NCBI GenBank assembly: GCA_964247735.1
Contig: CAXTVS010000016.1
Span: forward strand, 1 to 64,000
Length of the DNA stretch: 64,000 nucleotides
From: Lichenicola sp964247735
Lineage (GTDB): Bacteria > Pseudomonadota > Alphaproteobacteria > Acetobacterales > Acetobacteraceae
Direction: 5' to 3'
Below, in pieces: positions 26,253 through 34,184 of this stretch. The stretch's first letter is position 1, and the number at the start of each line of letters is the position of its first letter. The translations under genes were made by a program, and so were the position numbers. The notes beneath the pieces are model-generated. The model did no database searches. It was not told where the DNA came from and saw only the letters and a list, made by a program, of their open reading frames with translations.

Positions 26253-27848
26253 TCACCTCGGCGGCAGCGCGTCGCAGGCATAGGGCGGCAGCCAGCAGGG
26301 CCAGCCCAGCCCGAGCCGGCCGCGCCAGCGGACCGGCGGGACGGTGCCGGGCCGCGTCCTGGGGTCACCGGACAGGATCGTCAGCATCCCCCGCAGCGGC
26401 CGGGCCAGCGCCAGCAGGCGCAGGCCCTGCCCGTCCGGCATGAGGCGGAAGTCGACGATGTTGCGCTCGAACCCGCCGCGGTCGCGGATCGCCATGGAGC
26501 CGAAATAGGCCGGGTCGAACCCGGTGGCCTCCCCGGGCAGCTGCACCATCCGGGCGGGCTGCGCCGCGCCGGCCGGCACCGCCGTCAGCCGCAGGCAGAG
26601 CAGCAGCGCCGTCAGCGCGAAGCATCCCGCCACCCGGAGGCGGCGCGGTCCGGTCGCCAGCTCGCGCAGCGCCACGAAGCCGAGCAGGGCGAAGCCCGGC
26701 AGCGTCCACTTGAAGTAGTGGATGTTGCCGTAGCGCCACAGCCCGGTGGGCAGCAGGTCGACATAGGACAGGAACAGCGCCACGTACGGCACGACCGCCA
26801 GCGTCAGCAGCGCCAGCAGGGCCCGCGCCTCGCCGTGCAGCATCGGCAGGACCAGGATGCCCGCGGCGCCGGCCGCGAGCCACGGCATCGCTTCCAGCAT
26901 GCCTGCGCCGTAGGGGAACCAGGGCAGCGGGTCGATCAGCAGCGTGTAGGCCTTCCAGCCCAGCCCATCGAGCCGGAACCCCAGCATGCGCGACTGCAGC
27001 ATGTACTGGCTCGGGTGCAGCCCGTAGATGTGCAGGTAGACCCGGGCGAACGGCAGCAGCACGAGGCAGGCGCCGAAGGCGAGCCAGAACGGGTCGTCGC
27101 CGACCGCGCGCCGGCGGAGCAGCGAGGTTGCCGTCACGAACGCGGCCCAGCTGGCGACGACCAGAAGGTCGGTCGGTCGGGTGATGGGAATCGCGGCGAC
27201 GATCATGCCGATCAGGGCGACGCCGCAGCGCCGGCGGGCCAGGTAGCGGGCCGCGGCGGGCTGCAGGAGCTGCGCCGTCAGGGCCAGCAGCCACCAGATC
27301 AGCATCGCCGACAGGCTGGTGTTCCACGGCTTCACCCAGGCCACCAGGACGTCGGGGCAGGTGATGGTGCCGAGCAGGAACAGCAGCACGGCCGCCGGTG
27401 CCGCGGTGCCGACCCGGCGCGCGAACAGGAGGAAGCCGGCATAGGTGCCCAGCAGGCAGAGCAGGTCGGCAAGGAGGTAGAGATGGCCGGGCGGCAGCAG
27501 CATGGCGAACGGCGCGCCGAGAAAGGCGTAGCCGAGCGGATACCAGTGGTGCACGGCGTGGAGGTCGCCGGCGGCCAGCGACAGCGCCGAGTCGAGGTAC
27601 TTCGACTGGTCCCAGCCGCCCCACCAGCCGAGCGGGAAGCGCGGGTTGTTCCCGGGCGCTTCCACGTCGAGGGCGTAGCCCCACAGGTAGGCGACCACCA
27701 GGACGACCGTTCCGGCCATCACCCATCCGCGCGAGGCCGCCCGCCGCAAGGGACGGGACGCGGAACCGGAGGCGGACGCCATCAGGCCGGGAGCAGGGAG
27801 CGCCGCATCAGGGCGTCCCTTGGCGCGTGCGTCGATCGACGCACGCAT
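26253..27848 (-). CDS. Polytopic membrane protein, GT-C glycosyltransferase-like
   Basis: Up to 531 aa. About ten hydrophobic segments run from residue 43 (GWVMAGTVVLVVAYLWGYAL) to about 430, followed by a soluble C-terminus. The first extracytoplasmic loop is rich in Trp and ends in WWGGWDQSKYLDSALSLAAG; an acidic Asp in that loop and the overall layout resemble GT-C fold lipid-linked sugar transferases, but no specific family can be named. The ATG at 27848 is preceded by AGGA; a second ATG at 27782 would drop 22 residues. It is the last gene of a leftward pair with the unrecognised 376-aa protein. The substrate is unknown. Confidence 0.75.
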   Translation of the reverse strand: MRASIDARAKGRPDAALPAPGLMASASGSASRPLRRAASRGWVMAGTVVLVVAYLWGYALDVEAPGNNPRFPLGWWGGWDQSKYLDSALSLAAGDLHAVHHWYPLGYAFLGAPFAMLLPPGHLYLLADLLCLLGTYAGFLLFARRVGTAAPAAVLLFLLGTITCPDVLVAWVKPWNTSLSAMLIWWLLALTAQLLQPAAARYLARRRCGVALIGMIVAAIPITRPTDLLVVASWAAFVTATSLLRRRAVGDDPFWLAFGACLVLLPFARVYLHIYGLHPSQYMLQSRMLGFRLDGLGWKAYTLLIDPLPWFPYGAGMLEAMPWLAAGAAGILVLPMLHGEARALLALLTLAVVPYVALFLSYVDLLPTGLWRYGNIHYFKWTLPGFALLGFVALRELATGPRRLRVAGCFALTALLLCLRLTAVPAGAAQPARMVQLPGEATGFDPAYFGSMAIRDRGGFERNIVDFRLMPDGQGLRLLALARPLRGMLTILSGDPRTRPGTVPPVRWRGRLGLGWPCWLPPYACDALPPR

Positions 27849-27887
27849 CGCCCTGGTCCTGGGCCGGGAAGGTGGATCGGGCCGCCA

Positions 27888-29018
27888 TCAGGTCGAGGCG
27901 AGCCGCTCCCCGAGCACCATCCATCCGGCCGGCTCCTTGATCAGGCCGGCGACGTCGTACGCGCCCAGCACCCGGGTCATGCCGCGCCGCTTGAACACCT
28001 CGGCGAAGATGCGCGAGGCCGGTCCGGCGGAAAGCGACGCCGCCGGCTCCTTTCCCGGCACCGGCCTGCCCTGCGCAGGGCGGGTGCCGGGCGCGAACGG
28101 CCGCGAGAAGTTCACCGGCATCCGGGGTCCCGCCACGGCGGCGATCGTCTGCTCCCCGAACGCGCGCCAGTGGATCTCCAGGGCGGCGAGGTAGCAGGCC
28201 TCCGCCAGGCCGATCTTGATCCCGAGGCCGGCGGCAGTACCGAGGATGGTGGCGATGGGACCCGCGAACGGCACCGGCGTCGCCGCCGACACGATCCCGA
28301 GCGCGCGGCTGCCGCCCTTGGCGGCCTTGGCCTTCATGATGATGTCGCACCAGCCGATGATGGTGGCGCTCTTCTGCGGCACCGACTCCGCGATCGCCCT
28401 GATCTTGAGCCAGTGGATCAGGGTGGAACCGGCGGCGTTGAGGTGGCGCGTGGTGTTCAGGACGTTGACGCCGCCGGTGTGCGCCGACGCCACCCCGCCG
28501 CCGATGCCCATCAGGCCGCTGCCGATGGTCTTGTAGTCGCGGGTCTGCAGGTAGGCCTGGGTGAGCGGGGACCTGGTCTCGTCGTTGGTGAACGTCGTGG
28601 CGCCGCCCCTCCCCGAGGCCGCCGCCGCGGACGCGCCGTGTCCGTCCTTCCCGTCCTCCTTGTCGACGTGGCCGTTGGCGACGAACCACGGGTTCGGCTT
28701 CACGTCGACGTCCTTCGACCGCAGCTTGGCGTCGAAGCCGATCCGATACAGCGTCTGCATCCCGCCATTCGCCAGGCCCGGCTTGCCCACGCTGGTCGCC
28801 GGAACCATGGCCAGGGTGCTGGCGAGGATGTCGGCCGCCGCGAACGCCGCGTCCTTCGCGTCGGGCTTCGTCTGCGCGTCGAGATCCAGGAAGTCCTGGT
28901 CGGAGTTCTGCTGCCGGATCGACGCCATGTCGGCGCGAGGATCCGGCGATCCGGCGGCGTAGCTGAAATCGGCCCGACTGCCGGACCCTGCTGCAGGTGG
29001 CGGTGCCGCCCGTGCCAT
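27888..29018 (-). CDS. Unrecognised protein with a glycine-rich hydrophobic hairpin
   Basis: 376 aa, starting at an ATG preceded by AAAGGA seven bases upstream; the frame is open further but that part overlaps the LysR gene antisense to nothing useful. Residues 1-45 are Ala/Pro/Ser-rich and polar, with no signal peptide. A central Gly/Ala-rich part (GSGLMGIGGGVASAHTGG) precedes a candidate membrane-inserting hairpin near 245-290 (ALGIVSAATPVPFAGPIA, then TILGTAAGLGIKIGLAEACY). The C-terminus is basic and ends with a small alpha/beta stretch. I do not recognise the family. The architecture is compatible with a pore-forming or secretion-dependent effector, but equally with a structural protein. 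It is followed by the polytopic membrane protein after 39 bases. Confidence 0.7.
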   Translation of the reverse strand: MARAAPPPAAGSGSRADFSYAAGSPDPRADMASIRQQNSDQDFLDLDAQTKPDAKDAAFAAADILASTLAMVPATSVGKPGLANGGMQTLYRIGFDAKLRSKDVDVKPNPWFVANGHVDKEDGKDGHGASAAAASGRGGATTFTNDETRSPLTQAYLQTRDYKTIGSGLMGIGGGVASAHTGGVNVLNTTRHLNAAGSTLIHWLKIRAIAESVPQKSATIIGWCDIIMKAKAAKGGSRALGIVSAATPVPFAGPIATILGTAAGLGIKIGLAEACYLAALEIHWRAFGEQTIAAVAGPRMPVNFSRPFAPGTRPAQGRPVPGKEPAASLSAGPASRIFAEVFKRRGMTRVLGAYDVAGLIKEPAGWMVLGERLAST

Positions 29019-29097
29019 GACCTGTCCTTTCGATCCCGCTCCGGAACAGGATCGGCGAAATCGGCCGCGATCGCAATCGCCCGGGAGCGCCGCAGGG

Positions 29098-30015
29098 TCA
29101 GCCGGTCGGGTGCGGCGATGGCAGCAGGTCGCGGCAGAAGCCGATGAACGCCCGCACCTTGGCGGGAACGTGGCGTCGCGACGGGTGCACCGCGTAGAGC
29201 GGGAACATCTCGTCGGGCCAGTCGGGGAACAGGTCCACGAGCTGCCCGCCGGCAAGGAGGTCCTCGATGCCGAACGCCATGACCTGGGCCACTCCTCCTC
29301 CGGCCAGGCAGGCGTTCAGCATGGTGTCCACGTCGGTCAGGACGAGCCGCCCCGCCGTCGCCACCGGCAGGATCTCGGCACCGCGCCGGAACTCCCAGGA
29401 GAAGGGCCGTCCGGTGCCGGCGTCGCGGAACTGGATGCAGTCGTGCCGGGCGAGCTCCCCGGGGCATGACGGGCGGGAATGGCGTGCGAGATAGGCTGGC
29501 GCCGCGACGGTCACGATGCGTGTCTCCAGCAGCCTGGTGGCCACGGCGGAGCGGTGCGGCGGCGGCCCGAATCGGAGCGCCAGGTCGATGCCGTCGCCGA
29601 CCAGATCGCCGATCGCCTCGCGCGTCAGCAGCTCGACCTCGAGCTCCGGATGCGCGGCCAGGAACGCGGGCAACGCGGCAGCCAGTACCCGGCGCGCCAG
29701 GAAGCCGTCCACGTCCACCCGCAGGCGGCCGCGCACGATCGCTCCCGCACCCGAGGCGCGTGCCGCGACCTGCTCGATCTCGCCCAGCAACGGGGCGGCC
29801 GCGTCATGGAAGCGCCGTCCCTCGTCGGTCAGCCGCAGGGCGCGCGTGGTGCGGTCGAGCAGCCGCACCCCGAGCCGCGCTTCCAGCCGCGCCACCGCCC
29901 GGCTGACACCGGAATCCGACAGGCCGAGCACGTCCGCCGCGCGGACGAAGCTGCCGGCTTCCACCACCGCCGCCAGGACGCCGAGACCGGTCAGGAGACG
30001 GGTGTCGAAGCTCAC
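29098..30015 (-). CDS. LysR-family transcriptional regulator
   Basis: 305 aa. The N-terminal winged helix-turn-helix is LLTGLGVLAAVVEAGSF, then ADVLGLSDSGVSRAVARLEA and RTTRALRLTDEG; the effector-binding domain spans about 90-295. It starts at GTG 30015; the only nearby ATG is out of frame. It is divergent from an NmrA-type reductase gene across 97 bp that holds a textbook LysR dyad, so it probably controls that gene and the following SDR, as well as itself. The LysR subgroup resembles those regulating small oxidoreductases (CrgA/DsdC-like), with no known ligand. Confidence 0.94.
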   Translation of the reverse strand: MSFDTRLLTGLGVLAAVVEAGSFVRAADVLGLSDSGVSRAVARLEARLGVRLLDRTTRALRLTDEGRRFHDAAAPLLGEIEQVAARASGAGAIVRGRLRVDVDGFLARRVLAAALPAFLAAHPELEVELLTREAIGDLVGDGIDLALRFGPPPHRSAVATRLLETRIVTVAAPAYLARHSRPSCPGELARHDCIQFRDAGTGRPFSWEFRRGAEILPVATAGRLVLTDVDTMLNACLAGGGVAQVMAFGIEDLLAGGQLVDLFPDWPDEMFPLYAVHPSRRHVPAKVRAFIGFCRDLLPSPHPTG

Positions 30016-30018
30016 GGC

Positions 30019-30041
30019 ATTCCTGCAGTTTGGTCAGGAAT
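30019..30041. promoter_or_regulatory. LysR-type operator (T-N11-A dyad)
   Basis: ATTCCTG (30019-30025) and CAGGAAT (30035-30041) are perfect inverted repeats. T30024 and A30036 are separated by exactly 11 bases, which is the classic LysR recognition geometry. It lies four bases upstream of the LysR GTG and 72 bases before the NmrA gene. Confidence 0.7.
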
Positions 30042-30112
30042 GATCTGACACAACCGCACTTAGATCGGAAGCTCCGCTGCGGGATCATGGCGCGTCAGAC
30101 GGAGGACACGAC

Positions 30113-30976
30113 ATGTTCGCAATCACCGGGATCACGGGACAGGTTGGCGGTGCGGTGGCGCGGCAACTGCTCGACGCCGGGCATCCGGTCCGGGCGGTGC
30201 TGCGCGACCGGGCGAAGAGCGCGATCTGGGCCGCACGGGGCTGCGAGGTGGCGCTGGCGGAGATGACGGAGGCAGGAGCCCTGGCACGAGCCTTCGCCGG
30301 CGCGGAGGCAGCGTTCGTCCTGATCCCGCCGGTGTTCGACCCGGCGCCGGGCTTCCCGGAGGTGCGGCGCGTGATCGCGTCGCTGGTGGCGGCGCTGGGC
30401 CAGGCCAGGCCGGCCCGGGTCGTCTGCCTGTCCACGATCGGGGCGCAGGCGACGCGCCCGAACCTGTTGTCCCAGCTGGGGCTGGTGGAGGAGGCGCTTG
30501 GATCGCTCGGCCTGCCGGTTGCCTTCCTACGTGCCGCCTGGTTCATGGAGAACGGCGCTGCGGACGTCCGCTCCGCCATACGGCAGGGGGTGATCCGCAG
30601 CCACCTGCAGCCGCTCGACAAGCCGGTCCCCATGGTGGCGACCGCCGACATCGGCTCGGTCGCGGCCGGGCTGCTGCGCCAGGGCTGGGACGGTCGGCGG
30701 ATCGTCGAGCTCGAGGGCCCGCGGCGGGTGGCGCCGGACGAGATCGCTGCCGCGCTGTCCGGCCTGCTCGGCCGTCCGGTGCGGATCGAGCCCGTGCCGC
30801 GCGGGGAGTGGGAGGCGGAGTTCCGATCCGGTGGGGCGGTGAACCCGACCCCGCGGGCGCAGATGATCGACGGCTTCAACGAGGGCTGGATCGAGTTCGA
30901 GGGCGGCGAGGCGGGCTCCGCCAAGGGATCGACGCCGATCGAGGCGGTGCTGCGCGACCTCGTGGCACACGGTTGA
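30113..30976 (+). CDS. NmrA-type NAD(P)-binding reductase
   Basis: 287 aa atypical short-chain dehydrogenase. It opens directly with the nucleotide loop FAITGITGQVGGAVARQLLD and continues with AGHPVRAVLRD. STIGAQAT and the middle segment FMENGAA follow the NmrA/quinone-oxidoreductase-2 pattern (compare YtfG, which also sits beside a DNA-binding regulator). The active-site Tyr-x-x-x-Lys is absent, as in this group. Such proteins reduce quinones or sense the NADP redox state. It is followed 12 bases later by an SDR and is divergent from the LysR gene. Confidence 0.88.
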   Translation: MFAITGITGQVGGAVARQLLDAGHPVRAVLRDRAKSAIWAARGCEVALAEMTEAGALARAFAGAEAAFVLIPPVFDPAPGFPEVRRVIASLVAALGQARPARVVCLSTIGAQATRPNLLSQLGLVEEALGSLGLPVAFLRAAWFMENGAADVRSAIRQGVIRSHLQPLDKPVPMVATADIGSVAAGLLRQGWDGRRIVELEGPRRVAPDEIAAALSGLLGRPVRIEPVPRGEWEAEFRSGGAVNPTPRAQMIDGFNEGWIEFEGGEAGSAKGSTPIEAVLRDLVAHG

Positions 30977-30988
30977 GCGGAGCGGGAC

Positions 30989-31762
30989 ATGGCACGCGTC
31001 CTCGTCACCGGATCCTCGACCGGGCTCGGCCTCATGGCGGCACGAAGGCTGATCGGACAGGGGCACGCGGTCGTGCTGCACGGACGCGACAGGGCCCGCA
31101 GCGACGAGGCCCTGGCGGCCGCGCCGGGCGCCGCGGGCAAGGTCGCCGGCGACCTCGCGACGCTCGCCGGCATGCGCTCGGTCGCGGAGGCGGCGGACCT
31201 GACCGGCAGGTTCGAGGCCGTCATCCACAACGCCGGGATCGGCTACCGGGAGCCGCGCCGGATCGAGACCGGTGACGGGCTGCCGCACGTGTTCGCCGTG
31301 AACGTGCTGGCGCCCTACGTGCTGACGGCGTCGATGGAGAGGCCGGACCGGCTCGTCTTTCTCGGTTCGGGCATGCATCACCGGGCACGGCCGGTGCTCG
31401 ACGACATGCTCTGGACGCGGCGGCGCTGGCGCGGCGACGAGGCCTATGCCGAGAGCAAGCTGTACGACACGGTTCTTGCCTTCGCGGTGGCGCGACGCTG
31501 GCCGGGCGTGCTGTCGAACGCGCTGGAGCCCGGCTGGGTGCCCACCAGGATGGGCGGCCCGGACGCGCCGGACGACATGGACCAGGCCCATCTGACCCAG
31601 GCCTGGCTCGCGACGGACGACGATCCGGCGGCACGGATGAGCGGGGGATATTTCCATCACCTCCAGCGACGCGAGCCGAACCCGGCAGCGCGGGACGAGC
31701 GGGTCCAGGACGCCGTTCTCGAGGCCTGCAGGACGCTGTCCGGGATCGCCCTGCCGGCCTGA
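30989..31762 (+). CDS. Short-chain dehydrogenase/reductase
   Basis: 257 aa. Glycine loop LVTGSSTGLGLMAARRL, NNAG-equivalent IHNAGIGYRE, FLGSGMH for the catalytic serine, and YAESKLYD (Tyr-x-x-x-Lys). It is a classical SDR of about normal length; the substrate is unknown. It is co-oriented with and probably translated from the same messenger as the NmrA-type gene (12-base gap), under the LysR regulator. It converges on the DUF1656 gene 89 bases downstream. Confidence 0.92.
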   Translation: MARVLVTGSSTGLGLMAARRLIGQGHAVVLHGRDRARSDEALAAAPGAAGKVAGDLATLAGMRSVAEAADLTGRFEAVIHNAGIGYREPRRIETGDGLPHVFAVNVLAPYVLTASMERPDRLVFLGSGMHHRARPVLDDMLWTRRRWRGDEAYAESKLYDTVLAFAVARRWPGVLSNALEPGWVPTRMGGPDAPDDMDQAHLTQAWLATDDDPAARMSGGYFHHLQRREPNPAARDERVQDAVLEACRTLSGIALPA

Positions 31763-31851
31763 AGGGGCTGGGGCGGGCAGGCAGTCTCGGGCGGCGGCGT
31801 GAAGCCGGGCGGTTCCGGTCCGGGATCAGGTGCCGCGCGTGTCCCTTCCGG

Positions 31852-32046
31852 TCACACGTACATCACCAGCAGCGACAGCACGCAGACGTAGAGCGCGAAC
31901 TCCAGCAGCGGCAGGTGCCAGGTCCAGCGCGCCAGCCCGCTGGCCCAGATCAGCCCGCGCAGCGCCAGCGTGATCGGCACCGCCAGCAGGGCATAGGCGA
32001 CGATCGGCGCGAACAGCACCCCGCCCAGGTGCAGCTCCGTCAGCAT
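31852..32046 (-). CDS. DUF1656 (AaeX-like) small membrane protein
   Basis: 64 aa with two membrane segments (LFAPIVAYALLAVPITLAL and LPLLEFALYVCVLSLLVMY), matching DUF1656, the small partner of FUSC-type aromatic-acid pumps (AaeX). Its start overlaps the end of the FUSC gene by seven bases, as is usual. In the normal gene order the HlyD gene comes next on the same strand; here the next leftward gene is another 1.8 kb away and unrelated, and the HlyD gene is at 26121. Confidence 0.9.
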   Translation of the reverse strand: MLTELHLGGVLFAPIVAYALLAVPITLALRGLIWASGLARWTWHLPLLEFALYVCVLSLLVMYV

Positions 32047-34115
32047 CCCCGCCCCGCCATGGCACCACGCCGGTCGACCAGCGGGCCCGCCTTGGCGACC
32101 AGCACCCCCGCCTCGCCCAGGGTGCCAACCAGCAGGCGGGCCGGATGCGGCGCGTCGGCAGGTGCCGCGTCGGGTGCCGGCAGCAGCGGTTCCGCCGCAC
32201 GGGCCGCCGCATCGATCGCCGTCGCCGCCCGCTCCGGCGAGGCACGCAGCCGGCGCAGCGCGCCCAGCGCCCCCAGCGCGGCATCCCGGCCGGCCGCCCC
32301 CAGCGCCGGCTCGCGGCGCAGCGCCTGCAGCGTCAGCACCACCCGTCCCAGCGCCACCGCGGCGAACGCCTGCTGCAGCGGGCCCACCTGGTCCAGGCCC
32401 GGCACCTGCTGCATCCGCTGGATCAGGCGCAGGATCTTCTGCATCTGCACGTTCTGCCAGGTTGCCCAGGCGGGCAGGCCACGGCGCCCCGGCCGCGCCA
32501 GCCGTTCCACCGCCCGGCCCAGCAAGGCCGCCAGGCGGGCCACCTCACGGGCCGGGTTGACCGGCAGCAGCACACGGAACACCACCACCAGGCAGACCGT
32601 GCCGACCGCGAACGCGGCCCAGGTGTTGAGCAGGGCGATGTCGTCGAAGGTGATCGGGTTGTGGACGTTCACCATGGCGTTGAAGAACACCACGTAGCCG
32701 AACGCGCGCAGGCCGTGGCGCGGGCTGAACTGCAGCCAGATCCCCGGCGCCAGGCACAGGCACAGCGAGCCCCACAGCAGCGGGAAGCCGTCGATCTGCG
32801 GCAGCAGGAACACCTGCGCGAACAGGCTGGCCGGGATCGCCAGCAGCGTGCCGATGGCGAAGCTGACGCTGGCCTGCGACGCCGACGGATTGGTCGACAG
32901 CAGGCAGGCGGCCGGGACCAGGTAGGACAGCAGCGTCGGGCCGGACGGCCACTGCGTCGCGTACCAGAACAGACCGCCCAGCAGCGTGACCAGGCCGCCG
33001 CGCATCCCGTTGCGCCCAGCGCTCGACCAGTCCAGGTAGGGCAGCAGGCGCAGCCGGGTGCCGCCGGTGCCCTGTCCGCCCAGGTCGCCCACCGCCTGCG
33101 CCAGCTGCTGCAGCAGGTCGTGCTCGTGCAGCACCACGGTCAGCGCTTCCGGATCGGTGGTCCGGGCGGCGATCGCCTGCAGCTCGGTCCTGGCCGCCTC
33201 GATCGGCGGAAGTGCTCCGGCAAGACCGCCCGGCTCCAGCCGGGCCAGCCGTTCCATGGTCCCGTGCGCGATCCGCCGCGCCGCGTCCACGGCCGGATCG
33301 TCCTGCCGGAGCCGGTCGTGCAGCGGCTCCAGCGCGCTCAGCAGCCCGAGCAGCCCGGCCCCGCCCTGGCGCAGCCGCATCATCCGCGCCCGCACCGCGG
33401 TGCTGTCGGCGCCGGCATACACGATCTGCTCGTCCAGCGCGCTGGCCCGCCGCAGCAGCTCCGCCCGCGGCAGCGTCGCGGTCCAGCCGGGCTGGTGGCC
33501 GCGGTAGGCCAGGAACGCGGCCGCCACGTCGCGCACCAGGACCTCGATGGCGGGCTCGAGCCGCGACGGCCTCGGCAGGGTGGTGAGCAGGAACACCAGC
33601 GCCGTGGTGACCAGCCCGACCGACACCGACGACACCCGCGACAAGGCGCCGATGAAGATGTTCTGCGGGTCGGCGAACGAGCCGGCGGCGACGATGATGA
33701 TGGTGTAGCCGGCCAGCACCGCGCCGTAGGCCCGGAAATAGCGCAGCAGCGTCGACACCACGCAGGCCAGCGCGATGCACAGCGACAGCGCGCCCGTGAA
33801 CAGGATCGGCGACTGCGCGAACACGGCGAACAGCGCCACCGCGGCCGCGGCACCCAGCACGGTGCCGAACAGCCGCCACAGGCTTTTCGACACCAGCGCG
33901 CCGGTTACCGGGTTGGCCACGATCAGCACGGTGACCACCGAGGACAGCGGCGACAGCAGCTGCAGCGAGAACGCGACGTAGAGCGCCAGGCCGATCGCCA
34001 GCATGGTGCGCAGCGTGTAGGCGAGCGTCGGCAGCAGCGGCCGGACCACCCCGGCCAGCTCGCGACACGGGGCCGAGGCCCGCGCCGAGGAGACCGCCGC
34101 CGCCAGCCCGCTCAT
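32040..34115 (-). CDS. FUSC-family inner-membrane transporter (AaeB-like)
   Basis: 691 aa with two sets of six hydrophobic segments (about 30-165 and 365-500) separated by soluble regions, the FUSC/aromatic-acid exporter layout. Family signatures include the N-terminal membrane block TLAYTLRTMLAIGLALYVAF and the central PYLDWSSAGRNGMRGG. It would push aromatic acids or similar amphiphiles into the periplasm for the HlyD/outer-membrane pair. The start codon at 34115 lies in a 16-bp tandem duplication that creates a second upstream ATG. It overlaps DUF1656 by seven bases. Confidence 0.93.
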   Translation of the reverse strand: MSGLAAAVSSARASAPCRELAGVVRPLLPTLAYTLRTMLAIGLALYVAFSLQLLSPLSSVVTVLIVANPVTGALVSKSLWRLFGTVLGAAAAVALFAVFAQSPILFTGALSLCIALACVVSTLLRYFRAYGAVLAGYTIIIVAAGSFADPQNIFIGALSRVSSVSVGLVTTALVFLLTTLPRPSRLEPAIEVLVRDVAAAFLAYRGHQPGWTATLPRAELLRRASALDEQIVYAGADSTAVRARMMRLRQGGAGLLGLLSALEPLHDRLRQDDPAVDAARRIAHGTMERLARLEPGGLAGALPPIEAARTELQAIAARTTDPEALTVVLHEHDLLQQLAQAVGDLGGQGTGGTRLRLLPYLDWSSAGRNGMRGGLVTLLGGLFWYATQWPSGPTLLSYLVPAACLLSTNPSASQASVSFAIGTLLAIPASLFAQVFLLPQIDGFPLLWGSLCLCLAPGIWLQFSPRHGLRAFGYVVFFNAMVNVHNPITFDDIALLNTWAAFAVGTVCLVVVFRVLLPVNPAREVARLAALLGRAVERLARPGRRGLPAWATWQNVQMQKILRLIQRMQQVPGLDQVGPLQQAFAAVALGRVVLTLQALRREPALGAAGRDAALGALGALRRLRASPERAATAIDAAARAAEPLLPAPDAAPADAPHPARLLVGTLGEAGVLVAKAGPLVDRRGAMAGRGC

Positions 34116-34137
34116 CTCACGGCCCGCTCATCTCACG
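34106..34137. repeat. Tandem 16-bp duplication over the FUSC start codon
   Basis: GCCCGCTCATCTCACG occurs twice in perfect tandem (34106-34121 and 34122-34137). On the coding (minus) strand this gives two ATG codons. The upstream one, at 34131, encodes a four-residue peptide (M-S-G-P) whose stop lies one base before the true start at 34115. Confidence 0.85.
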
Positions 34138-34142
34138 GGCTC

Positions 34143-34169
34143 AGGGTGGGCACGCCGGGCGCCCACCCT
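34143..34169. terminator. Hairpin after the bactofilin gene
   Basis: AGGGTGGGC (34143-34151) and GCCCACCCT (34161-34169) form a nine-base stem with a nine-base loop, placed 16 bases after the bactofilin stop on the minus strand. It may end that transcript ahead of the FUSC gene. Confidence 0.55.
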
Positions 34170-34184
34170 CCCGACGTCGCCGGT

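Noticed and set aside
26158..31851. The inserted segment as an insertion sequence or integrative element
   Set aside because: No transposase, integrase, terminal inverted repeat or target duplication was seen; it is described only as a split operon.
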